Both the position numbers and the translations under genes were made by a program. This document shows, in pieces, positions 10,901 through 20,936 of a DNA stretch of 64,000 nucleotides. Position 1 is the stretch's first letter, and the number at the start of each line of letters is the position of its first letter. The notes beneath the pieces are model-generated. The model ran no database searches and had not been told where the DNA came from. It worked only from the letters and a program-made list of their open reading frames with translations. Source of the DNA: Solimonas thermocellulolyticum (lineage in GTDB: Bacteria; Pseudomonadota; Gammaproteobacteria; Nevskiales; Nevskiaceae). The stretch lies in contig NZ_JBEPIJ010000014.1 in NCBI RefSeq assembly GCF_040327995.1, forward strand, positions 1-64,000, read 5' to 3'.

Positions 10901-11650
10901 CTCGCTTCCGACGGCTGCGAGCGCGCGGTCGGGGTAGTCGGTGAACACGCCGTCGACGCCCATCTGCCATAGCGTGCGCAATCGGGTTTCGTCGTTCACC
11001 GTGTAGACGTACAGCGCAAGGCCGCGCGCGTGCGCGTCGGCGATCAGGCGCGCATCGACGAACTCGTCAGAGATGTTCAGCGTTTGCGCGCCAAGCTCGG
11101 CGGCCAGCCCAGCCCAGTCCAGCGGCACGCCGCAGTACAGCGCGCCGAGCGGCACCTCGGGCAGGAGCTGCTTGAACTCCCACAGCTCCGGCAGATGGAA
11201 GGACGAGACCAAAAAGCGCTCGGCCGGCCAGCCGTCGGCGATGTATTCACGCAGGCAGGCGGCGACCGCGTTCGCGCAGCCGTTCCAGGATTTGAGTTCC
11301 ACGTTCACGCCGACGCGCTGCTCGATCAGGTCCAGGGCCTCGGCCAGCGTGGGAATGCCTTCACCGTCGCCCGCGTCGAGGCGGCGCAGCGCGGCCGCCG
11401 GATGCGCGGTGAGCAGGCCGCGGCCATTGGTGGTGCGATCGAGCGTCAGGTCGTGCATGAGCCACAGCTCGCCGTCGTGGTGCTGTACGTCGATCTCGAC
11501 CCAGTCCGCGCCGAGACGGATCGCCGTGTCGATCGACAGCAGCGTGTTCTCGGGCGCGTGGCCGCGCGCGCCGCGGTGACCGATCACGGTGAACGGCCGG
11601 GACGCGGTCACCGCACGAGCATCCCGGTTCTGGGCGGACTGTGTACGCAT
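10889..11650 (-). CDS. ugpQ: Glycerophosphodiester phosphodiesterase
   Basis: Hydrolyses glycerophosphodiesters to glycerol 3-phosphate and an alcohol. The 253-residue protein shows the GDPD signature: HRGARGHAPENT (His25, Arg26), EIDVQHHDGELWLMHD, then NVELKS and YVYTVNDE. No signal peptide, so cytoplasmic like UgpQ. An upstream ATG (11713) would add 21 residues; 11650 is preferred as family similarity starts after it. It follows pyk on the same strand with a 73-base gap. Its stop codon lies inside an inverted repeat. Confidence 0.92.
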   Translation of the reverse strand: MRTQSAQNRDARAVTASRPFTVIGHRGARGHAPENTLLSIDTAIRLGADWVEIDVQHHDGELWLMHDLTLDRTTNGRGLLTAHPAAALRRLDAGDGEGIPTLAEALDLIEQRVGVNVELKSWNGCANAVAACLREYIADGWPAERFLVSSFHLPELWEFKQLLPEVPLGALYCGVPLDWAGLAAELGAQTLNISDEFVDARLIADAHARGLALYVYTVNDETRLRTLWQMGVDGVFTDYPDRALAAVGSEVRE

Positions 11651-11723
11651 GGCCCCTCCGGCAATCGCGACGCCAGTGAGAACAAGGCTACTCCTGTTCG
11701 CCTCGGGCCTCACGTCTGGCCGT

Positions 11724-13151
11724 TCACTCGACCCGGATGATCTTCATCGTATTGGTGCCGCCCGAGCCGGCGCCGTCGCCCTTGGTCAGCAGCACGCGAT
11801 CGCCGCTGTCGAGGGCGCCGCGGGCGCGCAGCACCTCGATCGCCTCGCGAACCTGCGTCGGGCCGCCGAACTCGCTGGGCGTGAACGCCACCGGGTAGAC
11901 GCCGCGGCACAGGGCCATGCGTCGGCGCGTCTTTTCGTGCCGCGTCAGCGCGTAGATCGGGATCGAGGTGCCGGTGCGCGAGGCCATCTGCGCGGTAGCG
12001 CCGGATTCGGTGAGCGCGACGATCGCGCGCGCCTGCATCTGCGCCGCGGCCCAGGACGCGGCCATCGCGATCGCCTCGTCGGTGCGCTGGAAGTGCAGGG
12101 TGCTGCGGCGCGCGTCGCGGCTCGGCAGATGCGGTATGTTCGACTCCGCGCCCAGGCACACGCGCGCCATCGCCTCCACGGTCTTCACCGGGTATTTGCC
12201 GGTGGCGGTCTCGGCCGAGAGCATCACCGCGTCGGTGCCGTCCATGACGGCATTGGCCACGTCGAGCACCTCGGCGCGGGTTGGAATCGGATTGGTGATC
12301 ATCGACTCCATCATCTGCGTCGCCGTGATCGCCAGCTTGTTCTGTTCGCGCGCCTCGGCAATGATCCGCTTCTGCCAGCCCGGCAGCTCGGCGTCGCCGA
12401 TCTCCACGCCCAGATCGCCACGCGCGACCATGACCGCGTCGCTGGCCGCGACCAGCTCGCGCAGCCCGGCGAGTGCCTCGGCGCGTTCGATCTTGGCGAC
12501 CAGCGCGGCATCGCTGCCGGCTTCGCGCACCAGCTGGCGCGCGAGTTCGATGTCGGCCGCCGAGCGCGGGAACGACACGGCGACGAAGTCGACGTCGATG
12601 GCCGCGGCGATGCGGATGTCGGCACGGTCCTTGTCGGTGAGCGCGGCGGCCGACAGCCCGCCGCCCTGCTTGTTGATGCCCTTGCGGTTCGACAACGTGC
12701 CGCCGACCAGTACGGTGCACTCGACACGCGTGTCGTCGATGCGCTCGACGCGCAGCGCGATCGCACCGTCGTTGAGCAGCAGGGTGTCGCCGGGTGTGAC
12801 GTCGCGCGGCAGATCCTTGTAGGCGCAGCCGACCACGGTCTCGTCGCCGGCGTTGGCGCCCAGCGCGGTGTCGAGCGTGAAACGCGCGTTCTCGCGCAGC
12901 TCGACCGGGCCGCCGGCGAAGGATTCGATGCGGATCTTGGGGCCCTGCAGGTCGGCGAGGATGCCGACATCGACGCCCAGCGTCTGCGCGGTCTTGCGCA
13001 CCGCTTCGGCGCGACGCTGGTGATCGTCGGCGCTGCCGTGCGAGAAGTTGAGCCGCACCACGTCGACCCCGGCGGCGATCATGCGCTTCAAGGTGCCGGG
13101 GTCGTCGGTCGCGGGGCCGAGGGTGGCGAGGATCTTGGTGCGGCGTTGCAT
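11724..13151 (-). CDS. pyk: Pyruvate kinase
   Basis: Last step of glycolysis, phosphoenolpyruvate plus ADP to pyruvate plus ATP. The 475-residue protein starts MQRRTKILATLGPATD, with the conserved NFSHGS, active-site KIERAEAL, ARGDLGVEI and ATQMMESMI motifs and a C-terminal allosteric domain ending KIIRVE. Length is normal. It is divergent from purT. Confidence 0.97.
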   Translation of the reverse strand: MQRRTKILATLGPATDDPGTLKRMIAAGVDVVRLNFSHGSADDHQRRAEAVRKTAQTLGVDVGILADLQGPKIRIESFAGGPVELRENARFTLDTALGANAGDETVVGCAYKDLPRDVTPGDTLLLNDGAIALRVERIDDTRVECTVLVGGTLSNRKGINKQGGGLSAAALTDKDRADIRIAAAIDVDFVAVSFPRSAADIELARQLVREAGSDAALVAKIERAEALAGLRELVAASDAVMVARGDLGVEIGDAELPGWQKRIIAEAREQNKLAITATQMMESMITNPIPTRAEVLDVANAVMDGTDAVMLSAETATGKYPVKTVEAMARVCLGAESNIPHLPSRDARRSTLHFQRTDEAIAMAASWAAAQMQARAIVALTESGATAQMASRTGTSIPIYALTRHEKTRRRMALCRGVYPVAFTPSEFGGPTQVREAIEVLRARGALDSGDRVLLTKGDGAGSGGTNTMKIIRVE

Positions 13152-13246
13152 GGGCGTTCCTTGAGTCCGATCATTCTATGTCGCGCCTCGTCGCGCCGGA
13201 TGGCGTAGAGGTCCTCACAACAGCCCTTTCGTCTGGAATCCGAACA

Positions 13247-14563
13247 ATGACCACGATCGGCACTCCGCTGTCCGCGAACGCCACCCGCATGCTGCTGCTC
13301 GGCAGCGGCGAGCTCGGCAAGGAAGTCGTCATCGAGGCGCAGCGCCTCGGCATCGAGTGCATCGCCGTCGATCGCTATGCGAACGCGCCGGCGATGCAGG
13401 TCGCGCACCGCAGCCACGTGATTCCGATGCTCGACGGCGCCGCGCTGCGGCGCGTCATCGAGCAGGAAAAGCCGCAGCTCATCGTCCCCGAGATCGAGGC
13501 GATCCACACGCCGACGCTGCTCGAACTGGAGGCCGAAGGGTATACCGTCATTCCCACCGCGCGCGCCGCGAGGCTGACGATGGACCGCGAGCGCATCCGC
13601 CGCCTCGCGGCCGAGGAACTCGGCCTGCCGACCTCGCGCTACCGCTTCGCCGGCACGCTCGATGAGTACCGCGCGGCCGTCGCCGAGATCGGCCTGCCGT
13701 GCGTGGTCAAGCCGGTGATGTCCTCGTCGGGCAAGGGACAATCTACGGTCAGGACCGAGGCCGACGTGCAGAAAGCCTGGGACTATGCGCAGAGCGGCGG
13801 TCGCGCTGGGCGAGGAGCGCCGGGCTTTCCGAGCGCTGCTCGCACGGCGCCCGAGCGCCCGGCCAGGGATGGCCGGGCAGGGGGTGGCGTGCAGGTGCAG
13901 GGCCGCGCCAGGGACGGCGAGCCTGAACTCGATCTCGGCCGTGTCATCGTCGAGGGCTTCGTCCACTTCGATTACGAGATCACGCTGCTGACGGTGCGCC
14001 ACGCCGCGAGCGACGGCACCGTGACCACGAGCTTCTGCGCGCCCATCGGCCATCTGCAGATCGACGGCGATTACCGTGAATCCTGGCAGCCGCATCCGAT
14101 GAGTGCCGCTGCGCTCGCGGCGTCGCAAGAGATCGCGCGCAAGATCACCGACGCGCTCGGCGGCCGCGGCATCTTCGGCGTCGAGCTGTTCATCCGCGGG
14201 GATGAAGCGATCTTCTCCGAAGTCTCGCCGCGCCCGCACGACACCGGCCTGGTCACGCTGATCTCGCAGGATCTGTCCGAGTTTGCGCTGCACGTGCGCG
14301 CGATTCTCGGTTTGCCGATTCCGGCGATCCGTCAGCATGGGCCGGCGGCGTCCTGCGCGATCCTCTTTGAAGGGGATCGCAAGGCGCCGCAGTTCGGCGG
14401 GGTCGCCGCCGCACTCGCCGCACCGGACACCGCGCTACGCCTGTTCGGCAAGCCCGAGATCGTCGGCCGCCGGCGCATGGGCGTGGCGCTGGCGCGCGCC
14501 GATTCGATCGACGCCGCGCGCGCCAAGGCGCGCGCCGCGGCCGCCGCGGTCTCCGTCGGTTAG
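13247..14563 (+). CDS. purT: Formate-dependent GAR transformylase PurT with an internal insertion
   Basis: Uses formate and ATP to formylate glycinamide ribonucleotide in purine synthesis. The N-terminal GSGELGKEVVIEAQRLG, ATP-grasp elements VVKPVMSSSGKGQS and the C-terminal EVSPRPHDTGLVTLISQ are typical. The protein is 438 residues against about 392 in E. coli. The excess is a 42-residue Arg/Gly/Pro/Ala-rich segment placed between GGRAG and GRVIVEGF in the ATP-grasp domain, where E. coli has no insertion. The reading frame is kept. Whether the enzyme is active is uncertain; the inserted loop could be surface exposed. Confidence 0.92.
   Translation: MTTIGTPLSANATRMLLLGSGELGKEVVIEAQRLGIECIAVDRYANAPAMQVAHRSHVIPMLDGAALRRVIEQEKPQLIVPEIEAIHTPTLLELEAEGYTVIPTARAARLTMDRERIRRLAAEELGLPTSRYRFAGTLDEYRAAVAEIGLPCVVKPVMSSSGKGQSTVRTEADVQKAWDYAQSGGRAGRGAPGFPSAARTAPERPARDGRAGGGVQVQGRARDGEPELDLGRVIVEGFVHFDYEITLLTVRHAASDGTVTTSFCAPIGHLQIDGDYRESWQPHPMSAAALAASQEIARKITDALGGRGIFGVELFIRGDEAIFSEVSPRPHDTGLVTLISQDLSEFALHVRAILGLPIPAIRQHGPAASCAILFEGDRKAPQFGGVAAALAAPDTALRLFGKPEIVGRRRMGVALARADSIDAARAKARAAAAAVSVG
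13811..13936. repeat. 126-nt palindromic insertion in frame inside purT
   Basis: Extra sequence relative to PurT homologues. It contains a perfect 8-bp inverted repeat CCCGGCCA / TGGCCGGG with a 4-base loop (13858-13877), and two near-identical 12-base direct copies GCCAGGGATGGC (13862-13873) and GCCAGGGACGGC (13907-13918). Length is a multiple of three and no stop arises in the purT frame. This looks like a dispersed palindromic element, comparable in behaviour to Rickettsia palindromic elements that insert within coding regions. Confidence 0.7.
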
Positions 14564-14602
14564 CGTCTTTCTCGCGTCATCGTGAGTCGGCAGACTGCGC
14601 GC

Positions 14603-16150
14603 ATGACCCTCGCGCCGATCGACCCGCAGCGCCGGCGCCTGCTGCTGGCCTTTGCCGGTCTGCTTGGCTGGCCGCTGGCCGGTTGTATGAGGGCGCCTAC
14701 GGTCCGCGTCGACAGCAATCCGTTTTCGCTGGGCGTCGCCGCCGGCGATCCGCTGGCCGACGGCTTCGTCATCTGGACGCGCCTGACACCGGACCCGCTG
14801 GGCGACGGCGACCTGGAGGCGCCGGCGCTCGAGGTCATCTGGGAGGTGGCCGAGGACGAAGCCTTCCGCACGATCGTCCGCACCGGCACCGCGGTCGCGC
14901 ACGCCGCCTGGGCGCACAGCCTGCATGTCGAGGTCGAGGGCCTGCGGCCGCATCGCTGGTACTGGTACCGCTTCCGTTACGGCGATGCGACGAGCGCGGT
15001 CGGGCGCGCACGCACCGCCCCGGTGCTGTGGTCGGCGCTGGACCGGCTGCGCTTCGCCTATGCCTCGTGCCAGCACTACGAGCACGGCTACTACGCGGCC
15101 TGGCGGCATCTGGCCGCGGAGGCGCCGGACCTGATCCTGCATCTGGGCGACTACATTTATGAGACCGCGGCGGCCGATCCGGTGCGCCGGCACGAAACCC
15201 GCGCCGAGCCGCAGACCCTGGCGGACTACCGCAAGCGCTACGCGCGCTACCGCCTCGATCCGGATCTTCAGGCCGCGCACGCCGCATGCGCCTGGCTGGT
15301 GACCTGGGACGACCACGAGGTCGACAACGACTACGCCGGACCGCTGAGCCAGGACCGCGATCCGGTCGAAGCCTTCCTGCTGCGTCGCGCGGCGGCCTAC
15401 CAGGCCTTTTGGGAGCACATGCCGCTGCGCAACGCGATGCGCCCGCGCGGCGCCGAGCTCCCGCTGTTTCAGCGCCGCGGCTTCGGCGACCTGGCGATGT
15501 TCCACGTCCTCGACACGCGCCAGTACCGCGACGATCAGGCCTGCGCGACGCCCGAGCGCGGCGGCGGCCAGGTGGTGAAGCCCTGCGCCGAATTGCTCGA
15601 TCCGCAGCGCACGCTGCTCGGCGCGCAGCAGGAACGCTGGCTGCTGCACGGCCTGTCCGGCGGCCCGGCGCGCTGGAACCTCATCGCGCAGGCGATGCTG
15701 ATGGCGCCGCTCGATCAGGTCCCCGGCCCCGAGGTCGGCGTCTGGACCGACGGCTGGGACGGCTATCCGGCGGCGCGCGAGCGCATCCTGCGCCACCTGG
15801 CGGCGCGCCGAACCGCGAATCCGGTCGTCATCGGCGGCGACATCCACTCGTTCTGGGCCAGCGAGCTGGCGCCGCAGGGCGCCTCGGCACCGGTGGCCAC
15901 CGAGTTCGTCGGCTCGTCGATCAGCTCGCGTCCGCCGCCGCACGAGCGCTTCGCGGCGGTGCTGCCGGAGAACCCGCACATCCGGTTCTTCGATGCGCGC
16001 CCACGCGGCTACGTGCGCTGCGAGCTGACGCCGGCGCGGCTCGACGTCGCGTTCCGTGCGATCGACGACGTGCGGGACCCGGCCTCCGGCGTCGGCACGC
16101 GGGCCGCGTTCGTCGTCGAATCCGGGCAGGCGCGCGTGCAGACGGCCTGA
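14603..16150 (+). CDS. phoD: PhoD-like alkaline phosphatase/phosphodiesterase
   Basis: A secreted metallophosphoesterase of the PhoD family. The 515-residue protein has a twin-arginine-like start (PQRRRLLLAFAGLLG) followed by LAGC, which could act as a lipobox. It shows the N-terminal Ig-like domain (NPFSLGVAAGDPLADGFVIW) and metal-binding motifs: FAYASCQ, LHLGDYIYE, TWDDHEVDNDY and GGDIHSFW. Expected to release phosphate from esters outside the cytoplasm. GTG at 14582 is an alternative start. Follows purT by 39 bases. Confidence 0.93.
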   Translation: MTLAPIDPQRRRLLLAFAGLLGWPLAGCMRAPTVRVDSNPFSLGVAAGDPLADGFVIWTRLTPDPLGDGDLEAPALEVIWEVAEDEAFRTIVRTGTAVAHAAWAHSLHVEVEGLRPHRWYWYRFRYGDATSAVGRARTAPVLWSALDRLRFAYASCQHYEHGYYAAWRHLAAEAPDLILHLGDYIYETAAADPVRRHETRAEPQTLADYRKRYARYRLDPDLQAAHAACAWLVTWDDHEVDNDYAGPLSQDRDPVEAFLLRRAAAYQAFWEHMPLRNAMRPRGAELPLFQRRGFGDLAMFHVLDTRQYRDDQACATPERGGGQVVKPCAELLDPQRTLLGAQQERWLLHGLSGGPARWNLIAQAMLMAPLDQVPGPEVGVWTDGWDGYPAARERILRHLAARRTANPVVIGGDIHSFWASELAPQGASAPVATEFVGSSISSRPPPHERFAAVLPENPHIRFFDARPRGYVRCELTPARLDVAFRAIDDVRDPASGVGTRAAFVVESGQARVQTA

Positions 16151-16308
16151 ACGCATCGTCGGCGGCGTCCCGCCGGACGGTCATGCAGCCGCAAGGGCGC
16201 TGCCGTAGAATGCGCGCCCTTTTAGCCTCCCCGAGCTGCGTCCGACGCCGGTCGGCCACATGCTCTACGGTGCCTGCTTGGTGCCGCGTCCTTCGAAGTG
16301 GTGTCCCC

Positions 16309-18147
<1,839 letters not shown>

Positions 18148-18250
18148 GCGCTGCGGCGAGGCGGTGACGCGCCGCCGACGCCGGGATCTTGAGCGCGCCG
18201 GCATCTGGGGTAACATGCGCGGCCGTTTTCGCATCCAGACCGGTGATCGC

Positions 18251-18421
18251 ATGGCATTCAAGAAGTGGCGCTGCCTGATCTGCGACTTCGTTTACGACGA
18301 GGAGAAGGGCTTGCCCGACGAGGGCATCGCCCCAGGCACTCGCTGGGAGGACGTGCCCGAGTCATGGACCTGCCCTGACTGCGGCGCGTCCAAGGGTGAC
18401 TTCATGATGGTCGAAGACTGA
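18251..18421 (+). CDS. Rubredoxin
   Basis: A 56-residue single-iron electron carrier. The Fe(Cys)4 ligands are Cys8 and Cys11 (CLIC) and Cys41 and Cys44 (CPDCG), with the conserved GLPDEGIAPGTRWEDVPESW between. Rubredoxins of this type pass electrons to alkane hydroxylases or to oxidative-stress enzymes; no partner is adjacent here. It is the last core gene before the accessory island. Confidence 0.95.
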   Translation: MAFKKWRCLICDFVYDEEKGLPDEGIAPGTRWEDVPESWTCPDCGASKGDFMMVED

Positions 18422-18512
18422 CGCCGAGCGAGCTCGAGCGTCCCCGCGAACACCCCACCGTACGGCCCGTACGCCGCGGGTCAGGTTCTGTCACAAGGCC
18501 CCGCGGGCCGCA

Positions 18513-19380
18513 TCAACCCGAGTCGCGCAGCAGCAAGGCTTTGAGCACGTTCCCGAAGCGTTCGGCGTAGGCGGTCGGGGGCGCATCGTGGATGACACGG
18601 GCTTTGCGCAGTTTCCGGAGTACGCGCGCGTTGGCCTCGCACAGCTAGACCGCGACACCGCGTCGGCGCAGCGCTTCGATCGCTCCCAGCATCGCGATCG
18701 TGAATGCCGGACCGATCAGCGTAACGAGCCGTGAGATCGAAAGATCCGGCAGCGCCGGCGCCGGCAGCCCCGTTGGAATGCCGCCGAAAGCGCTGCCGAT
18801 CGTGGCCACGCCAGTGGGGCGCAACAGCGCGTGCAAGACCGTGGCCACGACCAACGCGACCAAGGGCCCGGGTACCCGTCGAATGCCGGGAATCCGCGGA
18901 GTGAATAGCACCAACGCGAGGCTCAGTATCGCGAGGGCGGTGGTGCCGACATGTGCCTTCGGCAGTACCTTCGGCAGTACCTGTACGAGATGCCAAAACT
19001 TCTCGTGGAAGTGCTCGCCACCGACTTTCGGCAGGCCGAAGAAGTCCGGCCACTAGCCGACGAAGATGATCACGCCGATGCCGGCAGTAAAGCCTTTGCT
19101 GACCGGCGAGGGGATAAACTTGATGACGCCGCCCATGCGCGTAAGGCCCATCGCCAGCAGGATGACACCCGCCATCAGCGTGGCGACCTGAAGTCCGGCG
19201 ACGCCGTATTGTGCGGTTACGCCGGCCAGGATGGCGACGAAGGCGCCGGTGGGGCCGGCGATCTGCACACGGCTGCCACCGAACATCGACACCAGGGCGC
19301 CAGCGATGATCGCGGTATACAGGCCTTGTTCGGGGCGGGCGCCGCAGCCGCAAACGCGAGCGATAGCCCAGCTCTGGCCA
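18513..19380 (-). pseudogene. Decayed SulP anion transporter
   Basis: Clearly related at DNA and protein level to the intact SulP gene at 28745-30421. It keeps the segment from ARPEQGLYTAI (about 19350) through GPAFTIAMLGAIE (about 18690), then jumps directly to LRRRGV and a C-terminus LCEANARVLRKLRKA, losing roughly 245 codons of membrane and STAS domain. It has TAG in place of Gln in FVGQWPDFFG, TAG in place of Trp before LCEANARV, a 12-base tandem duplication (CTTCGGCAGTAC) and a damaged or missing first 45 codons. It cannot make a transporter. The right boundary is approximate. Confidence 0.88.
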
Positions 19381-19450
19381 AGCCTGGCGCTGCGTCGACG
19401 CTTAGGCGCGAGTGCCCGACGCCCGGTGCGGTTGCCGTGTCGCCGTCGCT

Positions 19451-19867
19451 TCACCGCGCTTCGTGGAGCGCCTGGATCAGCGGGCAGCGCACACGGCCGC
19501 GTGTGGTCGAGCAGCGAGAAATCAGTTCCGCCAGCGCGGTTTCGATGCGTTTGAGATCGGCGATGCGCGCGCGCACGTCGTCGAGCTTCTTGCGCGCCTG
19601 CTCACGCGCTTGCTGGCAGTGCGTGCCGTCCTCGAGTTCGAGCAGATCGGCCACTTCTTCGAGGCTAAAACCCAGCCGCTGCGCCGATTTGATGAAGCGG
19701 ATGCGGCCAAGCGCATCGGCGCCGTAGCGGCGGATGCTGCCGACGGGACGATCCGGCTCCGGCATCAGCCTCTTGCGCTGGTAGAAGCGAATGGTTTCGA
19801 CATGGACGCCGGCCGCGCGCGCCAGGGCGCCAATCGTCATCGGCTCGCGATCAGAAATAGCGTTCAT
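19451..19867 (-). CDS. merR: Mercury-responsive regulator MerR
   Basis: Represses, then activates by DNA distortion, the mer promoter on Hg(II) binding. The 138-residue protein has the MerR HTH (MTIGALARAAGVHVETIRFYQRK), a long dimerisation helix and the three Hg ligands Cys84, Cys119 and Cys128, with the same 35 and 9 spacing as Tn501 MerR. Start ATG 19867 is set by the promoter that begins five bases away. Transcribed divergently from merT across the operator. Confidence 0.95.
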   Translation of the reverse strand: MNAISDREPMTIGALARAAGVHVETIRFYQRKRLMPEPDRPVGSIRRYGADALGRIRFIKSAQRLGFSLEEVADLLELEDGTHCQQAREQARKKLDDVRARIADLKRIETALAELISRCSTTRGRVRCPLIQALHEAR

Positions 19868-19871
19868 GGCC

Positions 19872-19902
19872 TTGACTCCGTACTTAAGTACGGAAGTAAG
19901 CT
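19872..19902 (+). promoter_or_regulatory. mer operator-promoter
   Basis: -35 TTGACT (19872-19877) and -10 TAAGCT (19897-19902) are separated by 19 bases, the over-long spacing characteristic of MerR-controlled promoters. The spacer holds the operator dyad CCGTACTTAAGTACGG (19878-19893), a perfect palindrome almost identical to that of Tn21. The -10 is only six bases from the merT ATG at 19909. Confidence 0.92.
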
Positions 19903-19908
19903 TACGCC

Positions 19909-20283
19909 ATGAAACCCGATTCCCCAACCGCGCGTGCCGACACAGGTAGCGGTCGAATGGCGCTGGCGACCGGGTTCGTCTCCGCGATCCTGGCCTCGAC
20001 CTGTTGCCTCGGGCCGCTGGTGCTGATCACGCTGGGCTTCTCGGGGGCATGGATCAGCAACCTGACGGCCCTCGAACCCTACCGCCCGATCTTCATCGGC
20101 GTGGCCCTCGTCGCGTTGTTTCTCGCCGGGCGGCGCATCTGGGCAAGCGCTCCCGCGTGTGAGCCGGGACAGCTCTGCGCAGTGCCGTCGGTACGGCGCG
20201 GCTACAAGCTGCTGTTCGGGATCGTGGTCGCCTTGGTGATCGTGGCGCTCGGCTTTCCGCTGGTCGCGCCCTGGTTCTATTGA
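19909..20283 (+). CDS. merT: Mercuric transport protein MerT
   Basis: Inner-membrane Hg(II) importer. The 124-residue protein has three membrane helices, a vicinal cysteine pair in the first (STCCLGPL, Cys32-Cys33) and a cytoplasmic pair (Cys84 and Cys90 in ACEPGQLCAVP), and the conserved SGAWISNLTALEPYRPIF. The ATG at 19909 coincides with the expected transcription start, so either merT is leaderless or translation begins at the in-frame ATG 19957 (MALATGF), which better matches the usual MerT length of about 116. Confidence 0.94.
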   Translation: MKPDSPTARADTGSGRMALATGFVSAILASTCCLGPLVLITLGFSGAWISNLTALEPYRPIFIGVALVALFLAGRRIWASAPACEPGQLCAVPSVRRGYKLLFGIVVALVIVALGFPLVAPWFY

Positions 20284-20298
20284 GGAACGGAGGTCGTC

Positions 20299-20592
20299 AT
20301 GAAGAAGCTGCTGGCATGGTCCTGTGTCGCACTCGCTCTCGCATCGAGCGCGCCGCTCATCGCGGCCACCAAGACCGTCACGCTGTCGGTGCCGGGCATG
20401 AACTGCGCCGCCTGTCCGATCACGGTCAAGAAGGCCTTGAGCAAGGTGCCGGGCGTGGCCAAGACGGACGTGAACCTCGACAAGCGCGAGGCGACGGTGA
20501 CCTTCGACGACGCGAGGACCAACGTCGAGGCGCTGATGCGGGCCACGCAGGACGCAGGCTACCCGTCGACCGTTACGGAAAGCGCGAATTGA
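20299..20592 (+). CDS. merP: Periplasmic mercury-binding protein MerP
   Basis: Periplasmic Hg(II) scavenger that hands the ion to MerT. 97 residues: a cleavable signal peptide (cut near residue 23, LIAA), then an HMA domain with GMNCAACP (Cys36, Cys39). Preceded by a good GGAGG ribosome site. Overlaps the following gene by four bases. Confidence 0.95.
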   Translation: MKKLLAWSCVALALASSAPLIAATKTVTLSVPGMNCAACPITVKKALSKVPGVAKTDVNLDKREATVTFDDARTNVEALMRATQDAGYPSTVTESAN

Positions 20593-20810
20593 ACGCACTC
20601 GTACTGGAATCGACCCTGCGCTGTCCGGTGTGCGGGCACACGAAGACCGAGGTCATGCCCACCGACGCCTGCCAGTGGTTCTATGAGTGCGAAGCCTGCC
20701 ACACCGTGCTCAAGCCCAAGCCCGGTGATTGCTGCGTCTATTGCTCCTACGGCACCGTGCCTTGCCCGCCCGTTCAAGAACGGGGCAAGGCGGGCTGTTG
20801 CGCCGGCTGA
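20589..20810 (+). CDS. GDCCVxC-domain protein of the mer operon
   Basis: A 73-residue cysteine-rich protein with CPVCG (12-16), YECEACHT and the defining GDCCVYCSYGTVPCPP motif. Members of this family occur downstream of merTP and some homologues are selenoproteins; here the codons are all cysteine. Start is TTG 20589, overlapping the merP stop (TTGA). Likely a small thiol/metal-binding accessory of mercury handling, but no activity is established. Confidence 0.82.
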   Translation: MNALVLESTLRCPVCGHTKTEVMPTDACQWFYECEACHTVLKPKPGDCCVYCSYGTVPCPPVQERGKAGCCAG

Positions 20811-20813
20811 GCG

Positions 20814-20936
20814 TCAGCTTTCGGGCGGCGAGAACCCCAGTGCCTTGCGCTGTTCGGCCCAGTCCCGCGGCAGCGGTTCGTGCCGGCCGCGCAGGGTTTG
20901 CAGGTTCAGATGCCGCGGCTGGCGGCCGTCCAGGAT
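20814..20936 (-). pseudogene. C-terminal fragment of the recombinase-partner ORF
   Basis: About 40 codons (ILDGRQPRHLNLQTLRGRHE, then PLPRDWAEQRKALGF) nearly identical to the C-terminus of the intact gene at 23563-24048. The match stops abruptly at position 20936, where it is joined to the interior of an SRPBCC gene. It is a leftover of a second copy of the recombinase element. Confidence 0.8.

Noticed and set aside
14435..16156. Long open frame antisense to phoD
   Set aside because: High GC makes long antisense frames common; it is low-complexity Arg/Ala-rich, lacks domain motifs and fully overlaps a well-recognised gene. The same applies to long antisense frames over pyk, glnA and asmA.
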